DNA from: Takakia lepidozioides
Lineage: Eukaryota > Streptophyta > Takakiopsida > Takakiales > Takakiaceae
Assembly: GCA_030704615.1 (NCBI GenBank)
Contig: CM060734.1
Span: 29,654,042-29,714,041, forward strand
Direction of reading: 5' to 3'
Length of the DNA stretch: 60,000 bases
A model generated the notes under the pieces. That model made no database searches and was not told the DNA's origin. It saw only the letters and a program-made list of their open reading frames with translations. Shown piece by piece: positions 1 to 11,894 of the stretch. The position numbers and the translations under genes were made by a program. The stretch's first letter is position 1. Each line of letters opens with the position of its first letter.

Positions 1-89
1 ATACGACTTACAGAGATAATAGGGTAGCATGTGCCGTTGGCCCAAGTGTCCAGTCCAAGTGCTTCTCCTATGTCGAGGCCCATGTGTGA

Positions 90-1160
90 ATTTTATTTTA
101 TTTTTATTTTTTTAAGAGAACAGGGGAATAGGGGCCCTGATCAAACTTTATTGAAGAAGCGGGGTACAGAGGAGGAAAAAATAACCTCCGAAAGGGCCGT
201 AAAGCTAAGCGCACGGGAAACACCCTGAACCGAAGGGAAGGGGGAGGGAAGCGGGATATGTAGGATTTTTCCGAGCAAGATGAGCAAGGACACTAGCAAC
301 GAATAGAGAGAAATAACAATCAGATAAGGAAGCTAAACCAAAGCATAGAGCCGCTGGCACTACTGAAGGCGTGATGATCAGAACAAAGGAGAGCACTGGC
401 ACCGCTGAAGTCCAAGTGGGCTTTGGATTTGGGAAGTCGTAGCTTCTGATGGCGCCAATTGACCTCAGGATCGGCAGATTCAGTGGGTGACTTCCCATTG
501 CTTGGGGAATTCATCATTCCAAACGATTCTTGAATCAGAGACCCTAGAGCAGAGGAAATTGTCTTTTGCCAAGGTGATATCGAAAGCCGAGAACAGTTGA
601 GCTCGCCTCCTGCTGCCACACCTGTTGGAAGCTGTTTGCAGGGACACCCACGCCTTACGCCCCTTAGGCATCAGATCTGAGAACACTTTATGTAAAATGA
701 ATCTGATGCTGGGGCTCTTACCCTCAAACACATGAACACATCTGACTCTCCACAGGGACCACAATGTGTGTGCACGCAGGCAGGCCCAAATGGGGCAGGC
801 ATTCCAGATAGAGCCATTGTGAACATTAAGTAGGCAGAGATTGGGAGAAAGAACCGGAAGAGAGTCCCATCTGGCATAGAAACTCGAAACCATTCTCTAG
901 ACTGTGGAGGCCGAGCGGCAGGAAACCAGGCAATGTTCTATGGATTCATTCTCGCCCCTATCACACATCGTACATACAGGGGATCCATTGTCAAAGAAAG
1001 CGGCTACTGGCAAGATACGGTTGGCTACTTTCCACAGAAAGCCGCTGACTTTGGCGGATCGTTGCTTAAGCCAGATGTCTTTCGAGACGAGCTTCCAATC
1101 AAACAGATTGCCCGTAACGCCCCATTTGCGGAAGAATTGAAATCGATACACTAAAATGAA
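90..1160 (-). mobile_element. 5'-truncated LINE (non-LTR retrotransposon), 3' end
   Basis: The minus-strand coding remnant at 480-1151 is followed downstream by a polyadenylation signal (AATAAA, plus positions 147-153 read in reverse) and an A-rich tail at about 90-118. That order (C-terminal zinc-binding domain, 3' UTR, AATAAA, A-rich tail) is normal for a plant L1-type LINE. Only the last quarter of ORF2 is present; the endonuclease and most of the RT are missing, as expected from 5' truncation during target-primed insertion. No convincing target-site duplication was found. Confidence 0.7.
480..1151 (-). pseudogene. LINE ORF2 C-terminus with zf-RVT domain
   Basis: The minus-strand frame from 1151 gives a reverse-transcriptase zinc-binding (zf-RVT) signature: KVSGFLWKVANRILPV, then a C-x2-C pair (CTMC), then an H-x3-C pair (EHCLVSC). 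This domain lies downstream of the RT palm in plant L1-like ORF2 proteins and is thought to bind template RNA. A stop at about 897-899 falls where the family normally has a tryptophan (Val-Trp-x-Trp). The same frame resumes at 893 and continues to 480, including WRVRCVHVFEGKSPS, so this is one reading frame with one nonsense change. It is partial and non-functional. Confidence 0.7.
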
Positions 1161-1165
1161 GTTGG

Positions 1166-1216
1166 ATGGTTTTTTTTTTCTTTTTTTCCTTTTTCTTAGG
1201 TTTATTTGCAGGGAAA
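1166..1216 (-). other. A-rich tail with AATAAA of a second retroposed sequence
   Basis: On the minus strand an AATAAA hexamer (plus 1200-1206) is followed by an almost pure purine/A tract (plus 1168-1195). This looks like the 3' tail of another LINE, SINE or processed transcript abutting the 5' truncation point of the LINE at about 1160. The body would lie at about 1216-1420. No coding content is visible there. Confidence 0.35.
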
Positions 1217-1289
1217 AAAATTAAAACCCCATTGAAACGCCATACAGGCACACACACCGGAATCAGTGATAGTAGAACTGCCCTCATAT

Positions 1290-3580
1290 GATGAGTGGAT
1301 CAGAGTCGAATCTCATCCTACATGGATGAATGAATCTCCGTAGTGGAGCTGCGGAAGAGAACAGGCCCCATGGGTCTCCATCCAACATGGATGATACCTT
1401 CTCCTATCTGTTGATTGATGTTTGTTTAGTTACAAAAAAATGCGGTGTGTTACATGAATGAACTAATGTTTAAAGAATATTGTAAACATGAACAAAGTGA
1501 GCAACAATGTAATGTGCTATTTTTCATGAATTTCCAGCGACTTGGTACCATTGGAAAGCCCTCGATGAGGAGGGGTGCACAGACTTAGTCTCATAAATTT
1601 GGATCTGCTGGAAATTCAGGGTTGGCCCCACGGTTGGGATACCTCAACGCTACAAAACAAAACAAAACAAGCGGCTAGTCGTGTAATGGCTCCACCCTAA
1701 AAGTCAAAAGAAATTCTTAAAATATTATATTAAAATAAGGCAATGACATATTCAAACTATATTTAACCCTTAAGTTCCCAAGCGACCTGAATCGGGTCAC
1801 TTTGAATTTGCAATTCCACCTAATTTTTGCAGATCTAATCTGATGGGGCCCACTCTTGAAGCTTTAATGACAAGGGATTTGTCTCGAGTATGATGCAAAA
1901 AACAAAATTTAAAAAAAAACACCAAGGGCACCTTTGCTAAAGGAATCCACCCTAAAAGCCCTCACCACACTCCCTCTCAATACCTAGAGCTATGGAGGTG
2001 GGAGAGGCTCATGGAGGCTCAACTACAAGAAGATGAGCCCTCCTCAACCCTCACAAGGGGAAAATCCATCCCCATGTCCCAAGTGAGGCTTGACACCTCA
2101 CTTGGCACATGAGACCAAATGAAGTCCCAACACACAAAATGCACATATAAATATCCAAAATATCCTAGTTAACTAGAAGTAGGTAATTCTAGTTAACCAT
2201 GACTAAAACCATGACAAAAGCTCCAGAGAGCTACCATGTCCTCATTGTCAACACTGGCAAACGGTGGGGAGCTGGAGAAACTGGGGTATAGAAAGGGTTC
2301 TGAGTTGATGTTGATGTCCCACAAAGCACATAGGCGAAAGCTCCACAGAACCACCATGTCCTCATTATCAACACTGGCCGCTGTTAAGCATCCACTTTGA
2401 ACCCTACATTCTCGCTGGGTATTCAGAGTCACATCTGCACTGGTTAGAGCCACCATGAGACGTTTGTATATGCTAGCTTGGGATGTGAATATAATAATCT
2501 AAGTCGTGCACTGATGTTTCACATACACTTGATTTCAGGGCCTTGCAAGAGATAATCCAGTGGCCCCAAATTTTGCTAGTGTCTAGGCGTAATGCAGCCA
2601 TTGGAATTCAATTTAGATGTGACATGTATGATTCCTTCTATCAACATGCTTTAGTGGCTAGCAAGGTGGACATCAGGGGTTGTCCTTTCCATATTGGACC
2701 ATTCGGTCGCTCGTTAGAGAATATGTCCAGATATGAGCAAGTATTATTTCCAGGTCTTTCGGCAGCAAGGAGTTTGATGTAGGCCCTTTCTTTCAGGTGG
2801 TTTGCAGCAGACAAGTTTTTGGATGCACCATTGTTATTTTTTGATAAAAGAGAGCCCATCATACCTCCCAAAACCCCTGAGGAAGGCCTTGGCTTGGTTC
2901 TTCACCACATGGTCTGTTTTTGTGCCCTCTCTAACTTGTATGTCATTACCTGCACACACCTGTTCCTCTATAGATTATTACTTTTCTTTCTCTAGTTCCT
3001 AAAATGTTATCTGCCCTCTTATTTCCTATTCCCCTACACCAGAATCGGTTGGGGTATGCAATTTATCATCCGTCAAGACAGAAGTGTAGTTATTGATGCT
3101 TGCATATGATGGTTGGATATGATATATCCTCCTGGGGATATGCCCGAAGGGCTCGTAACCTTTTTGCGGTCAGTCCTAGTTTTTCACTTGTCAAGGGTGT
3201 GAAAGCGAGCTTGGTCTTTTTGTAGTGCCTCTCCTTAATCAACAAAAGGTTGCTTGAGTGTTGGTGTATGGGCAGAGAGGGGTAGTGCACGCACATGTGC
3301 ATCCCACAGTTTTGTGACCTTGGAATTGTGGGAGGTTGTGCTACTTTGCAAGTTCAGATTGTGTGAGCACCGTGATTGTTATTTTTTCGTTTTGGTTTTT
3401 ACATGGTGCTCATGGCTTCATTCCAAATTTCGTTAACATAGGCTCAAATTCAAGTTGTGGTCTATCCTCTGCTTGGGAAGGCCGAGGGATGGGAATGCCT
3501 CTTCTAACATTTGTAGCATGTGAGGACACTATGTGCGCGTGAAAGAGGCTCTATAGACTTTAGATTCAAATGCCTACAAC
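1290..3580. other. No gene recognised; short repeats only
   Basis: No reading frame here shows a recognisable domain. A 22-nt string beginning TTTAACCCTTAAGTTCCCAA at 1762-1783 recurs exactly at 3931-3952. A roughly 45-bp segment at about 2215-2265 is repeated imperfectly at about 2337-2387 (both contain ACCATGTCCTCATT). Probably decayed repeat sequence. Confidence 0.5.
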
Positions 3581-3589
3581 ATTTCAATA

Positions 3590-3785
3590 CTTCAAAGTTT
3601 CAGTATTTCAATATGTCAATCAGGATTTTCAACAAGTATTTCAGTATTTCAGCCAGTATTTCAATAATTCAGCCAGATTTTCAGCCAGTAATTGAAATTC
3701 AGTCAGATTCAGCAAGTATTTTAATATTTCAGCTAGTTCTTCTGCAAGTATTTCAATATCTCAGTTAGTATTTCACCAAGCATCT
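3590..3785. repeat. Degenerate minisatellite, AT-rich
   Basis: About ten imperfect copies of a 15-25 bp unit related to TTTCAGCCAGTATTTCAATA run head to tail. The copies differ by small indels, so an open frame across it is an artefact of the repeat. Confidence 0.75.
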
Positions 3786-3877
3786 AAATGTTTTAATAAT
3801 TAGTAAACCTGAAGATCAATTTTGTAATATCATACATCAATAAAGTTCTCTCAAGGTCTTTGTCCCCGGCTTTATAT

Positions 3878-3907
3878 GAATAAATACATAAATAAATAAA
3901 TAAATAT
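3878..3907. repeat. (TAAA)n microsatellite
   Basis: A short run of AAAT/TAAA tetramers with one interruption. Confidence 0.85.
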
Positions 3908-3930
3908 TTTTTTCTCCTATGCAAAACATG

Positions 3931-4663
3931 TTTAACCCTTAAGTTCCCAAGCCCTTTTTTGACTTTTTACCAATTTTGGGTACCCAGCTGCAGTAAATTG
4001 CCCCTAGAAACCTACCAAAAATCATCCACAGATTCCAGCCTTATAGCAATGGGCCCAGCCCATTTATGTATGACATACCAAAAAATGAGCAAGTCCACCG
4101 TGGAAATTGTGAGATTATAGCGTTGGCCCGGACCTCAAATATCAGGTCCCAAAGAAAAAGTGAGAAGGAAATTGGTTTGACCAAATCAAAACCTAGCTTT
4201 CTCCAATTTTGCTTGCCCCAAGACCCACCATAACCAAATCAATAGTGGAGTGGCCATGATCCCACTAAATTGCAGGTCCAACTGATTTTTTCACCTATGC
4301 TTGCTATTCATGCAATTACATGGGGGTTGAAATCTCAAAATTGAAAACAGAAAATGTGCCTCCAAATGAAGTACTTTTTTTTCTACAAATTTTTTAAAAG
4401 CCAATGGTGGATGTGTGTATGTAATGCTCACACACCACAAGGTGAATTGTTTTTTCCACAATTGCAAATTTTCTGCCAAAAATGGCCTTTGGAGTGCAAT
4501 CTGTTTTGGGCTTGTTTACCTGCCACGTCAGCGGTCAACAACCCTTTTCAGGCCCCAAAACGTAAATGAGAGATCTAAGATATTTTTTGTAAGTCGCAGC
4601 TTTTATGTGATTGAGTGGATTCATGAGTGGAGTGTTTCCATTATGTGTTCACTTTCATTATCA
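3931..4663 (+). other. Possible 5' LTR of the outer DNMT retrotransposon (start undefined)
   Basis: The sequence ending ATTATCA at 4663 is followed by a stretch (GATGA...TGTGAGTG...TGTAGCACTTGTG) that aligns by eye with the sequence just after the copy 1 LTR, which ends TTTATCA at 19454. The 5' LTR of copy 2 should therefore end at about 4663. The rest of this interval does not match the copy 1 LTR, the left boundary is not visible, and the 3' LTR that would confirm it is missing. No gene is seen. Confidence 0.35.
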
Positions 4664-5616
4664 CTACAAGAAGATGACCTTATGCTTGTGAGTGCGGAGT
4701 GTAAGGATTAGTGTAGCACTTGTGTTGGTGTACACCAAGGAGTGAGAGAGCTAGGAAAGCTCAAGTATCTCACAAGGCTTGCAAGGTTTTGCAAGGAAGA
4801 GTGTTTTTGCATTGCATCAAAGAGGTGGAGAGCTCAAGGAGAGAGCTCTTGTGCTTGCAAGGTGTTGCAAGAAAAAACACATGTTTGGGTGTTGTTTGCA
4901 CCAAGGAGTTGGAGAGCTAGGAGAGCTCTTGAGTTACAAGACTTTGCAAGTATTGCAAGGAAAAGTCTTGTATGTGTATAAGCATTATTGTGCACAAAGG
5001 GTTTGAGAGCTTGAAAAAAAACTCTTGCATCACAAGAGGAGTTTCTTGTGTGTGGAGAAGAGCGGCACATGCTTGGATTGGAAATACCATAGAAGGAGGA
5101 CAACAAAGATAGCTTGAGGAGCATAGAGTAGCTCCAAAGAAGCTAAGAAGTGGTTGTTATATCCATGGTGAAATGAAGCCAAGTGGGGTTCCATTTGGTT
5201 GACAAACAAGCAAGCTAAGGCGGCGCTAGAAATGAGTGTTTTTGCTAGTTCTATGAATTCTTGGATTGCTCTTGGTGAAGCAAGTGATTGACCAAGCAAG
5301 TGGCACATGTGTGGAGCATGCTTTCCAAGTGTGGCTTCCAATTCAAGCTTGAGGAGAGCTAGAAGGTGAAGTGAGCAAGTTCATTCCTTGTGTATGAGGT
5401 GGTGCATGTTGTGGAAGAAAAGCCAAGGAGCTACATAGGCTAGGGCTTGAAGACAACAAAAGCAACCACTTGGAGAGCATCAAGAAGCTCAAGATAACTC
5501 CAAAGGAAAGCATGTGGGGGAGAATTCTATCCATGATGATGTGAAACCAAGCTTAGAGTATTGAAGAGCTTGGAGCACGTGTAGGAGATCATTGGAGGTG
5601 GTCTTCATGAAGAAAG
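4664..5616 (+). other. Leader of DNMT retrotransposon copy 2, part 1
   Basis: Non-coding, with repeated short motifs: AGAGCTC/GGAGAGCT, TTGCAAGG, and CATGTGTGGAGCATGC at about 5305. Copy 1 has the same kind of leader at 19455-22500. The leader resumes at 42086 beyond the CACTA insertion. Small open frames here are by-products of the repeats. Confidence 0.55.
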
Positions 5617-5645
5617 CACTAGAGGAAAAACGCGGAATAACCACT
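5617..5645 (+). repeat. CACTA left terminal inverted repeat
   Basis: 29 bp, identical to the reverse complement of 42054-42082. Preceded directly by AAG. Confidence 0.95.
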
Positions 5646-6430
5646 CTGGCAACCACTCATTTTGAGTGGGAAAATACACCCAACCACTCTGGCCCCAAAG
5701 TGGTCTAGAACCAGTGGATCTTGACTCAGCAGTGGTTAAAGACATGACGTGTCCGAAGTGATTTAAAGATAGTGGTTACGATCACTTGCCTCCGAGTCCA
5801 GCTGTTCGCTTACGTGTTACAGTGGTAAACTAACCACTTCATAACATAGACCACTTCCACCGTATGCGACGTGGACGCATCAACTCCGTCAATCATACTT
5901 AGCAATGGACGGACACGTGTCCGTATCCATATGGACACGTGGCCGAATCCAGTTAGGCGATTATGGGCTCCATTATCTGGACACGTGGCGATATTGCAAA
6001 TGAGCACGTGCCCTATTTGTGCTGAAAAATGCAATGACTTCACAAACAACTCTGTGAGTGAGACTTAAATGACTCTAATAGTCATGATTCGAAAATAAAC
6101 AATGTATATTATCACTGAATGTGTGGTTCTAATAGTATTGATGTGTACTAAAACCACTTACTGAGTGGTTCTACCAGTATCAATGTAGTGGTTAGGTTGT
6201 GTGCTAAAACCACTAACGAAGTGGTTCTACCAGTATTGATGTAGTGATTAGGTTGTGTGCTAAAACCACTGACGAAGTCATCCAGTGTGTCCCACCAAGT
6301 AGGAACCATGTTTTTGAATTATTACTACCAGAGTGGTATGTAAGTGATTGGGGCTACATCTGGAGGAGTACAACCACTCTTGCATACTGTCACAGTCTTA
6401 CATATACCACTGACAGAGTGGTGTGTAAGT
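5640..6430. promoter_or_regulatory. CACTA left subterminal repeat region
   Basis: Contains many copies of AACCACT and its complement AGTGGTT, often spaced 10-70 bp apart, plus ACGTGTCC/GGACACGTGG repeats at about 5910-5995. In characterised CACTA elements such regions bind the element-encoded TnpA-type protein and align the two ends. That role is inferred here. No gene is seen. Confidence 0.75.
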
Positions 6431-6668
6431 GATTCATACATTCCCATATAATTCTCCTACAATTCCCATACATTCGAAGTGAATCTGCAAATCCAAATGC
6501 TTTTGAAGATTCACCATTCAAAAAACAGAATAGAATCCAAGACAGTTAGTGTTGGAACAGAGTCAACAAAATCCAGCCATGATAAAGGGTGACATACTAT
6601 ATCTACACTACGTCTCCGCAGGCATGCTAAAAGCCATGAACTACTTTCTGCCTTTTGGTCAGTGATAG

Positions 6669-7211
6669 TGTCGCGCACCTCACTTCGGTAAGCTCCCTCC
6701 CTCAAGTCATAGTTACTCGCTTGATGCGCACGCCTAACTCCCAACCTGGCCGCCGGGCCAACTTGGAGCTTTGGCTACTCACCGGGACATAACGGTCCCC
6801 CCTTGATCTCCCAAAGAACCCTCCAACGATTATAGTACGTGAACGGAAGCACGTGGCTTCCGCGTTAGCCCGCACTACAAAGCAACCCCCTCGGTAGCGC
6901 AGTTATAGTATGCGCACGCGCCAGGTGCGCACTAGCACGTGAACCCCTAAAGAAGGCGCAAGTTTCCTTGCCCCTTGGATGGGAGTCACCCGATTTCGGC
7001 ACTGCGCAAACACACGATTAACCCAAATTACCTCTCCCACTTTTGTAAGCTAGCATGCATTCTACACACTAGCCAACCACACCATGCATCAACATTCCAA
7101 ACAAAATAGGACGCACAACATTTGGAACCCATTTCCTTTATAACAAATTTTTGTACAATACAAGTTTTTGCAATCGGATTCCTAAGCTAGCTAAGCCGGG
7201 CTAAGCATGCA
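6669..7211 (-). repeat. 3' LTR of minus-strand chromovirus
   Basis: On the minus strand the LTR follows a polypurine tract (GTGGGGGAGGAAA, plus about 7212-7224) and ends ...GCGCGACA at 6669. About 160 bp at this end (6669-6830) is nearly identical to 16664-16816, apart from a roughly 10-bp indel. The remaining U3 part is unrelated to that other LTR. A TATA-like TTATAAAGG on the minus strand at about 7135-7145 is a candidate promoter. The outer boundary at 7211 is approximate (CA at 7207 or 7211). Confidence 0.7.
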
Positions 7212-7245
7212 TTTCCTCCCCCACGCTCCAAGGTTGATGTCCCCA

Positions 7246-10066
7246 TCAACGCTTCTTTCGCTTTTGAGGTCGCCCTTCGAAAACTGCAACCGCCTCGGAT
7301 GCGTTTCCCATTTCTGAGGCACGCACCCAAGATGCCTCCACATGATGATAGCCCTTCCATTTGACGAGATACTCCGTTTCTTGGTTCTTGAACCTCCTTG
7401 ACTTAAGTACTGCCTCCACCTCGTACTCAGGTTCATTTTCATGATCCAACAGCACAGGTGGCGGACGCAACACTTGATGCCGATTCGGACGCGCTTCATC
7501 TTTGAAGTAAGGCTTCAAAAGGGAGACGTGGAATACTGGATGCACCTTGCTATTTGCCGGCAGCTCCAATTCATACACATCCTCATTCATAACCTTCCGG
7601 ATGCGAAAGGGTCCCGCATACGGAGGTACGAACTTTAGACTCACTTCCGGAGGTAGTCGGAAATTCTTGATGTTCAACCAGACCTCCGTGCCTGCCTCAA
7701 ACTTCACTTCCCTCCGCTTCCGATTCGCCTGCCTTTCATACCGTTTCCTAGCTTTGGCAATGTTGTACTTTGCGAGCTTCAACAAACGCTCGCGTTCTTC
7801 CAGTACCGCCGCTACTGCCGGTTCCTCAACGTTCTGGGCGGCCCAACTTGTTGGCACCAGAGGTGCTTTTCCATAGACCAATACAAAAGGGGAAACTCCC
7901 GTTGCGGAGTGTTCTGTGTTATTATAACAGAACTCTGTCACGTCTAAGTGTTCCACCCAGTCTGTTTGGTCTGCCGACACGTAATTCCGCAAGATCTGCT
8001 TCACTACGGAATTCACTCTTTCCGTTTGGCCGTCGGTCGTAGGTCGGAAGGCGGTGCTCATCTTCAGCCTCGTCCCCATCTTCTTCCAAAGTGCCCTCCA
8101 AAATTTACTCGTAAACTTTGGATCGCGGTCCAAGACTATATCCTTCAGGACTCCATGATGCTTTAAGACGTGTGCGAAGTAAAGTCGTCATGTTTCCTGC
8201 GCCGTTGCCGTCTCCTTGGTGGGGATGAAATGGCCCATTTTACTGAACCTATCCACCACCACCATGATTGCATCGAATCCTTTTGACAGCGGCATAGCAG
8301 TCATAAAATCCATCGAGACGCTTTCCCAAGTCCCCTCTGGAATCGGCAAGGGTTGTAACAGCCCCGCTTGCTTTTTGTACTCGCTCCGGTTTTGTTAGCA
8401 TGTGGTGCATGTCTTGACATACTCCTCTGCCTCCTCCCTCAGTTTGGGCCAGAAATACTCTTTCTTCAAGAGTGCCGCAGTGCGCTTGGCTCCGCCGTGG
8501 CCCGCAAGCGGGCTATCATGACATTCTCTCAAGAGGCTATCTTTGATCCCTCCCTTCGGCACGTAGAGACGCTTTTGCTTATACCGGAGCAGTCCATTTT
8601 GCAAGTGGAACTGCGATTTAACCCCCATCCTCAAGTCCTGCATCACGGACTTCGTCAGCTCATCCTTCCGGCAAGCCTTCCGGATCTTCCTTTGGAGCGC
8701 CGTCTCGCCCCTGTACACCAACAAAAACTACTACTTTCTACTTAAGGCATCGGCCACCACGTTGTCCCGTCCCGGTTTGTACTGGATATCCACGTCAAAC
8801 ACCGCCAAAGTATCTTGTCACCTAAGTTGTTTTGGGGACAACTTGGGCTGCGTGGCAAAATACTTCACCGTGACATTGTCCGTGAACACCTTCACTGGGT
8901 TGGAACCAACATAGTGGCGCCAAAGCTCAAGACAGTGCACCACCACCTTCATCTCTTTCTCGTGCGTCGGCCACCGTCGCTCCACTTCATTCAGGTTCTT
9001 ACTTTCGTAAGCCACTAGGCGTCCATCTTGCATCAGTACACCCCCAATCGCGAAGTCCGACGCATCTGTATGAATCTCGAATGGACGATCGAACTCCGGG
9101 ATTTTCAAGACTGGAGCTTCCACCATCCGCTGCTTCAATTCAGCAAAAACTTGGCCACAAAAGGTGTTCCATGCCCAGACTTTGGATTTACACAGAAGGT
9201 CTGATAGCGGCCCCGCGATCTTGGCAAAATTTCTCACATACTTCCGGTAGTAAGAGGCGAGTCCTAGGAAGGATCGCACTCCCGGGACCGAAGTCGGAGG
9301 CTCCCAGTCCAAGATTGCCCTCACGTTCCTGTCATCCATTCTGATCCCATCCTGTGTAATCACATGCCCCAGGAACTCCACTTTTGTGACCCCGAATTTG
9401 CACTTTGAAGCTTTGGCATACAGCTTCATTTCCCGCAATTTCTGGAACACCCTTTTGAGGTGCTCCAGGTGCTCCTCCTTTGTTTTCGAATACACCAAGA
9501 TGTCGTCGATGTACACGTTCACAAAGTCATCCAACCACTCCTGGAAAAGGCTGTTCATCAGCGTGCTAAAGGTCGCGGGAGCGTTGGTGAGTCCAAAAGG
9601 CATCACCAAGAACTCATATGAACCATACCTTGTCATGCACGCGGTCTTCTCCTCATCTCCTTCCGCCACTCGAATTTGATGATAGCCGGAGCGCAGATCG
9701 ATCCGGCTGAAATACTTCGCTCCTGCCAACCGATCGAAAAGGTCGTCGATCCTTGGCAAAGGGTACCGGTTTTTTATAGTCACCTTATTCAAAACCCTAT
9801 AATCGACACACATCCGCAGCGTCCCATCCTTATTGTCTGCGAATAGCACCGGGGCTCCGTAAGGTGACTTACTCGGCCCGATGTACCCCTTTGACATTAG
9901 ATCTTTGAGCTGAGGTTTCAGCTCGACCAACTCTCTGTGGCTCAACCGGTAGGGCGCCTTGGCAGGCGGTTCCGATCCCGGTATCACCTCAATTTTGTGG
10001 TCAACTCCTCTTTGCGGTGGCAAGCCGCTTGGTAAATCCTCCGGCATCACATCCTGGTATTACAAC
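7246..10066 (-). pseudogene. Chromovirus (Ty3) Pol: RT, RNase H, integrase, chromodomain
   Basis: One minus-strand frame runs from the conserved start [14 protein letters not shown] (about 10062) to 7246, broken only by in-frame stops near 8818, 8740, 8395 and 8190. In order: RT with [35 protein letters not shown] and YIDDILVYS; RNase H with [14 protein letters not shown]; the integrase HHCC zinc region (HDSPLAGHGG...TCTTC); an integrase core with DFMTAMP, DRDPKF and DGQTERVN; then a chromodomain (YEVEAVLKSRR...YLVKWKGY..EASWV). The stop near 8818 is TGA for the usual Trp. Gag and protease are absent upstream, where a ParB-methyltransferase fragment abuts directly. The chromodomain is known to guide integration to heterochromatin in this clade. 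Confidence 0.85.
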
Positions 10067-10067
10067 A

Positions 10068-11040
10068 GGCATTGATATCATCCGGCACAGAGGTATGTCC
10101 AGACGCCCTCCAGATACGAGCATGTCCCTTATAACCTCCTGAGAGTTTACCTTCTGGAATGACATGAGTTCTTTCACCTTGTCAAGGTAGTGCACTTCGG
10201 ATTCATCTGCTTCATCTGTATTCTCTGAGCTTTTTGCGGACTCGTCCCCATCTCCAGATCCTTTCCCCTCTGATCCTGTAGGCTTCGACCTCACAGTTTT
10301 CTGCACGATGCCATTCAGTTCTGACTAAGTGATTTGCAAATAGTGAATGGCGGTAACGACAATCACTCTGTATCAAGGAAACTCATCATGAATGGTGTGA
10401 AAGAATTCAGCACAATCTACACATGCAAAGCCGAGACTGCCGTATTCAAAACAAAAGTGAGAGCGATAGCGAACGGCGTTAACGACAATCACAAAAGATA
10501 ACAACATGCCGGATCGGTGTTGTGTAATGACATATATGTGCAACTGATTGGCGGCAACGACAATCATTGTAGTTTAGGGAGAATAGTAAGTGCAGACTCT
10601 CTATTCAAACACATAGGTACATAAATCTCATGAGGAGAATCGAATGGCGTTAACGGCGCTCGCGATTCAGTAGTTCCTGCTAAAGAATGGAAGAGGAAGG
10701 ACTCCTTGAAAGGCAATCAGACAGACTATATGATAAAACTTACTGGCACCTTCTTAGGTTTTGAAATTTGATCCCCTTCTGCAGCTTTCCTCTTCCCTCT
10801 CACATCTGCTGGAGTTTCTGTCTGCGCAAGGGTTTCTTGACCTTCTGCAGGTTCGGCGTTCCGCGTGCTTCCACCTTCTTCAGTGTCCCTGCGATTCATC
10901 TCTGCCTCCACAGGCTGGCGCACTCTTATCGCCGACTGTGTCGCAGCCGCTGCCTCAGTCTCCGTCTGCTCTTGTGAATCAGTCTCCGCGTTCACCTGCT
11001 GCCTTGGCCCTGTGTTCTCCAACAAACGACGCCTCGTCAT
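10068..11040 (-). pseudogene. 5' exons of a ParB-methyltransferase gene (left copy), truncated
   Basis: Exon 1 (11040-10744) starts ATG ACG and encodes a 99-residue polar leader rich in Glu, Gln and Arg, ending KPKKVP at a strong donor (GTAAGT). A 419-nt intron follows, then exon 2 from 10324 (acceptor CTTAG) in phase: an acidic Ser/Gly/Asp region, then LDKVKELMSFQKVNSQEVI and RLDIPLCRMISMPVV. The right-hand gene at 51640-56961 has the matching VMDIPLCRMISMQVVRP in its ParB-like exon, which links the two. Homology stops at about 10068, where chromovirus pol begins in another frame, so the rest of the ParB domain and the methyltransferase are lost. The 5' end points away from the plus-strand transposase at 11895. 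Confidence 0.6.
10345..10663 (-). repeat. Array of four TTAACG-centred motifs in intron 1 (left copy)
   Basis: Four copies of a 20-22 bp motif, consensus GAATGGCGKTAACGACAATC, start at 10345, 10471, 10545 and 10642, all in the intron between the two exons of the left ParB-methyltransferase fragment. Two copies centre on the palindrome CGTTAACG. The motifs are conserved while the spacers are not, which suggests binding sites rather than a decayed tandem repeat. The right-hand gene has an analogous array with a different core. Confidence 0.55.
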
Positions 11041-11894
11041 TTTCTCTCTTGCTCTGCGTCTCTCTCTAAGGGAAGTAAAATAAAGAGACTTTCTTCTCTT
11101 TCGTATTCTAGAAGGAACCCTCTCCAGCTTGACTACCACTCTCCCTCTAAGCGCGAAAAGTAGAAAAACGCAGTGACTCCCGATTTCTTGCGGGATTGCC
11201 TGTGTTCTTGCGTGTCTCTAGAAGCATCGGATTCCCTCCCGCGTGACCGTTACACATAGTCGTTTCCTTATTAGTGCACATGCCAGCAATTGGTGTACAG
11301 CTGTTCGTATTCAGTTATGGATGTCTGACGTGTGCCGCCCAAAAAAAACGGCATGTTCTTTATTATAATGGGTTCAATATTTAAAAAGAACAGCGAATCC
11401 CAGAAATTGATGCGCAGTCTTAAACAAATAAATATAAATGAACGAGAGTTTGATGACAAATTTTGGAATATCATACACGGTCATCCTTGTTATCCAAACC
11501 CCACATTCGTTTCACATTTGGAACTTTCCAGGTGCGCATGATCATTGGTAGTAGTATATAGATACATTTACTTAATCTGCAATCCCATTCTCAGATCCTG
11601 TGGCATGCTTCCAGGAAGTCGGCTTTGTTATTGGGTTTATTGATGAGGTTCTGATTAACGGTTTAACAGTTGCCGACACTGCCCCTAGGGATTCTCTGAC
11701 CACTGGGCCCACAAGAAAAGTAATTAAAATGGATGGCTGCATATCTGGAATGAATAACAGAATATGCACAGTCGTTATCTGAGCTTCCTCCGCCATATGC
11801 TCTGCTCATTCTTCAACTGTGTTCTGGAGACAGCAGTAAACCGATTTACACTAGATCTGCGATAGCAAGGTACAAACATACTCGAGGAAGGAAG
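11041..11894. other. Divergent intergenic region between the two genes of the left unit
   Basis: Lies between the start of the minus-strand ParB-methyltransferase fragment and the start of the plus-strand transposase. It would hold both promoters. No clear TATA box or repeat array is evident. Short frames here (for example 11600-11782) have no recognisable domain. Confidence 0.5.
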
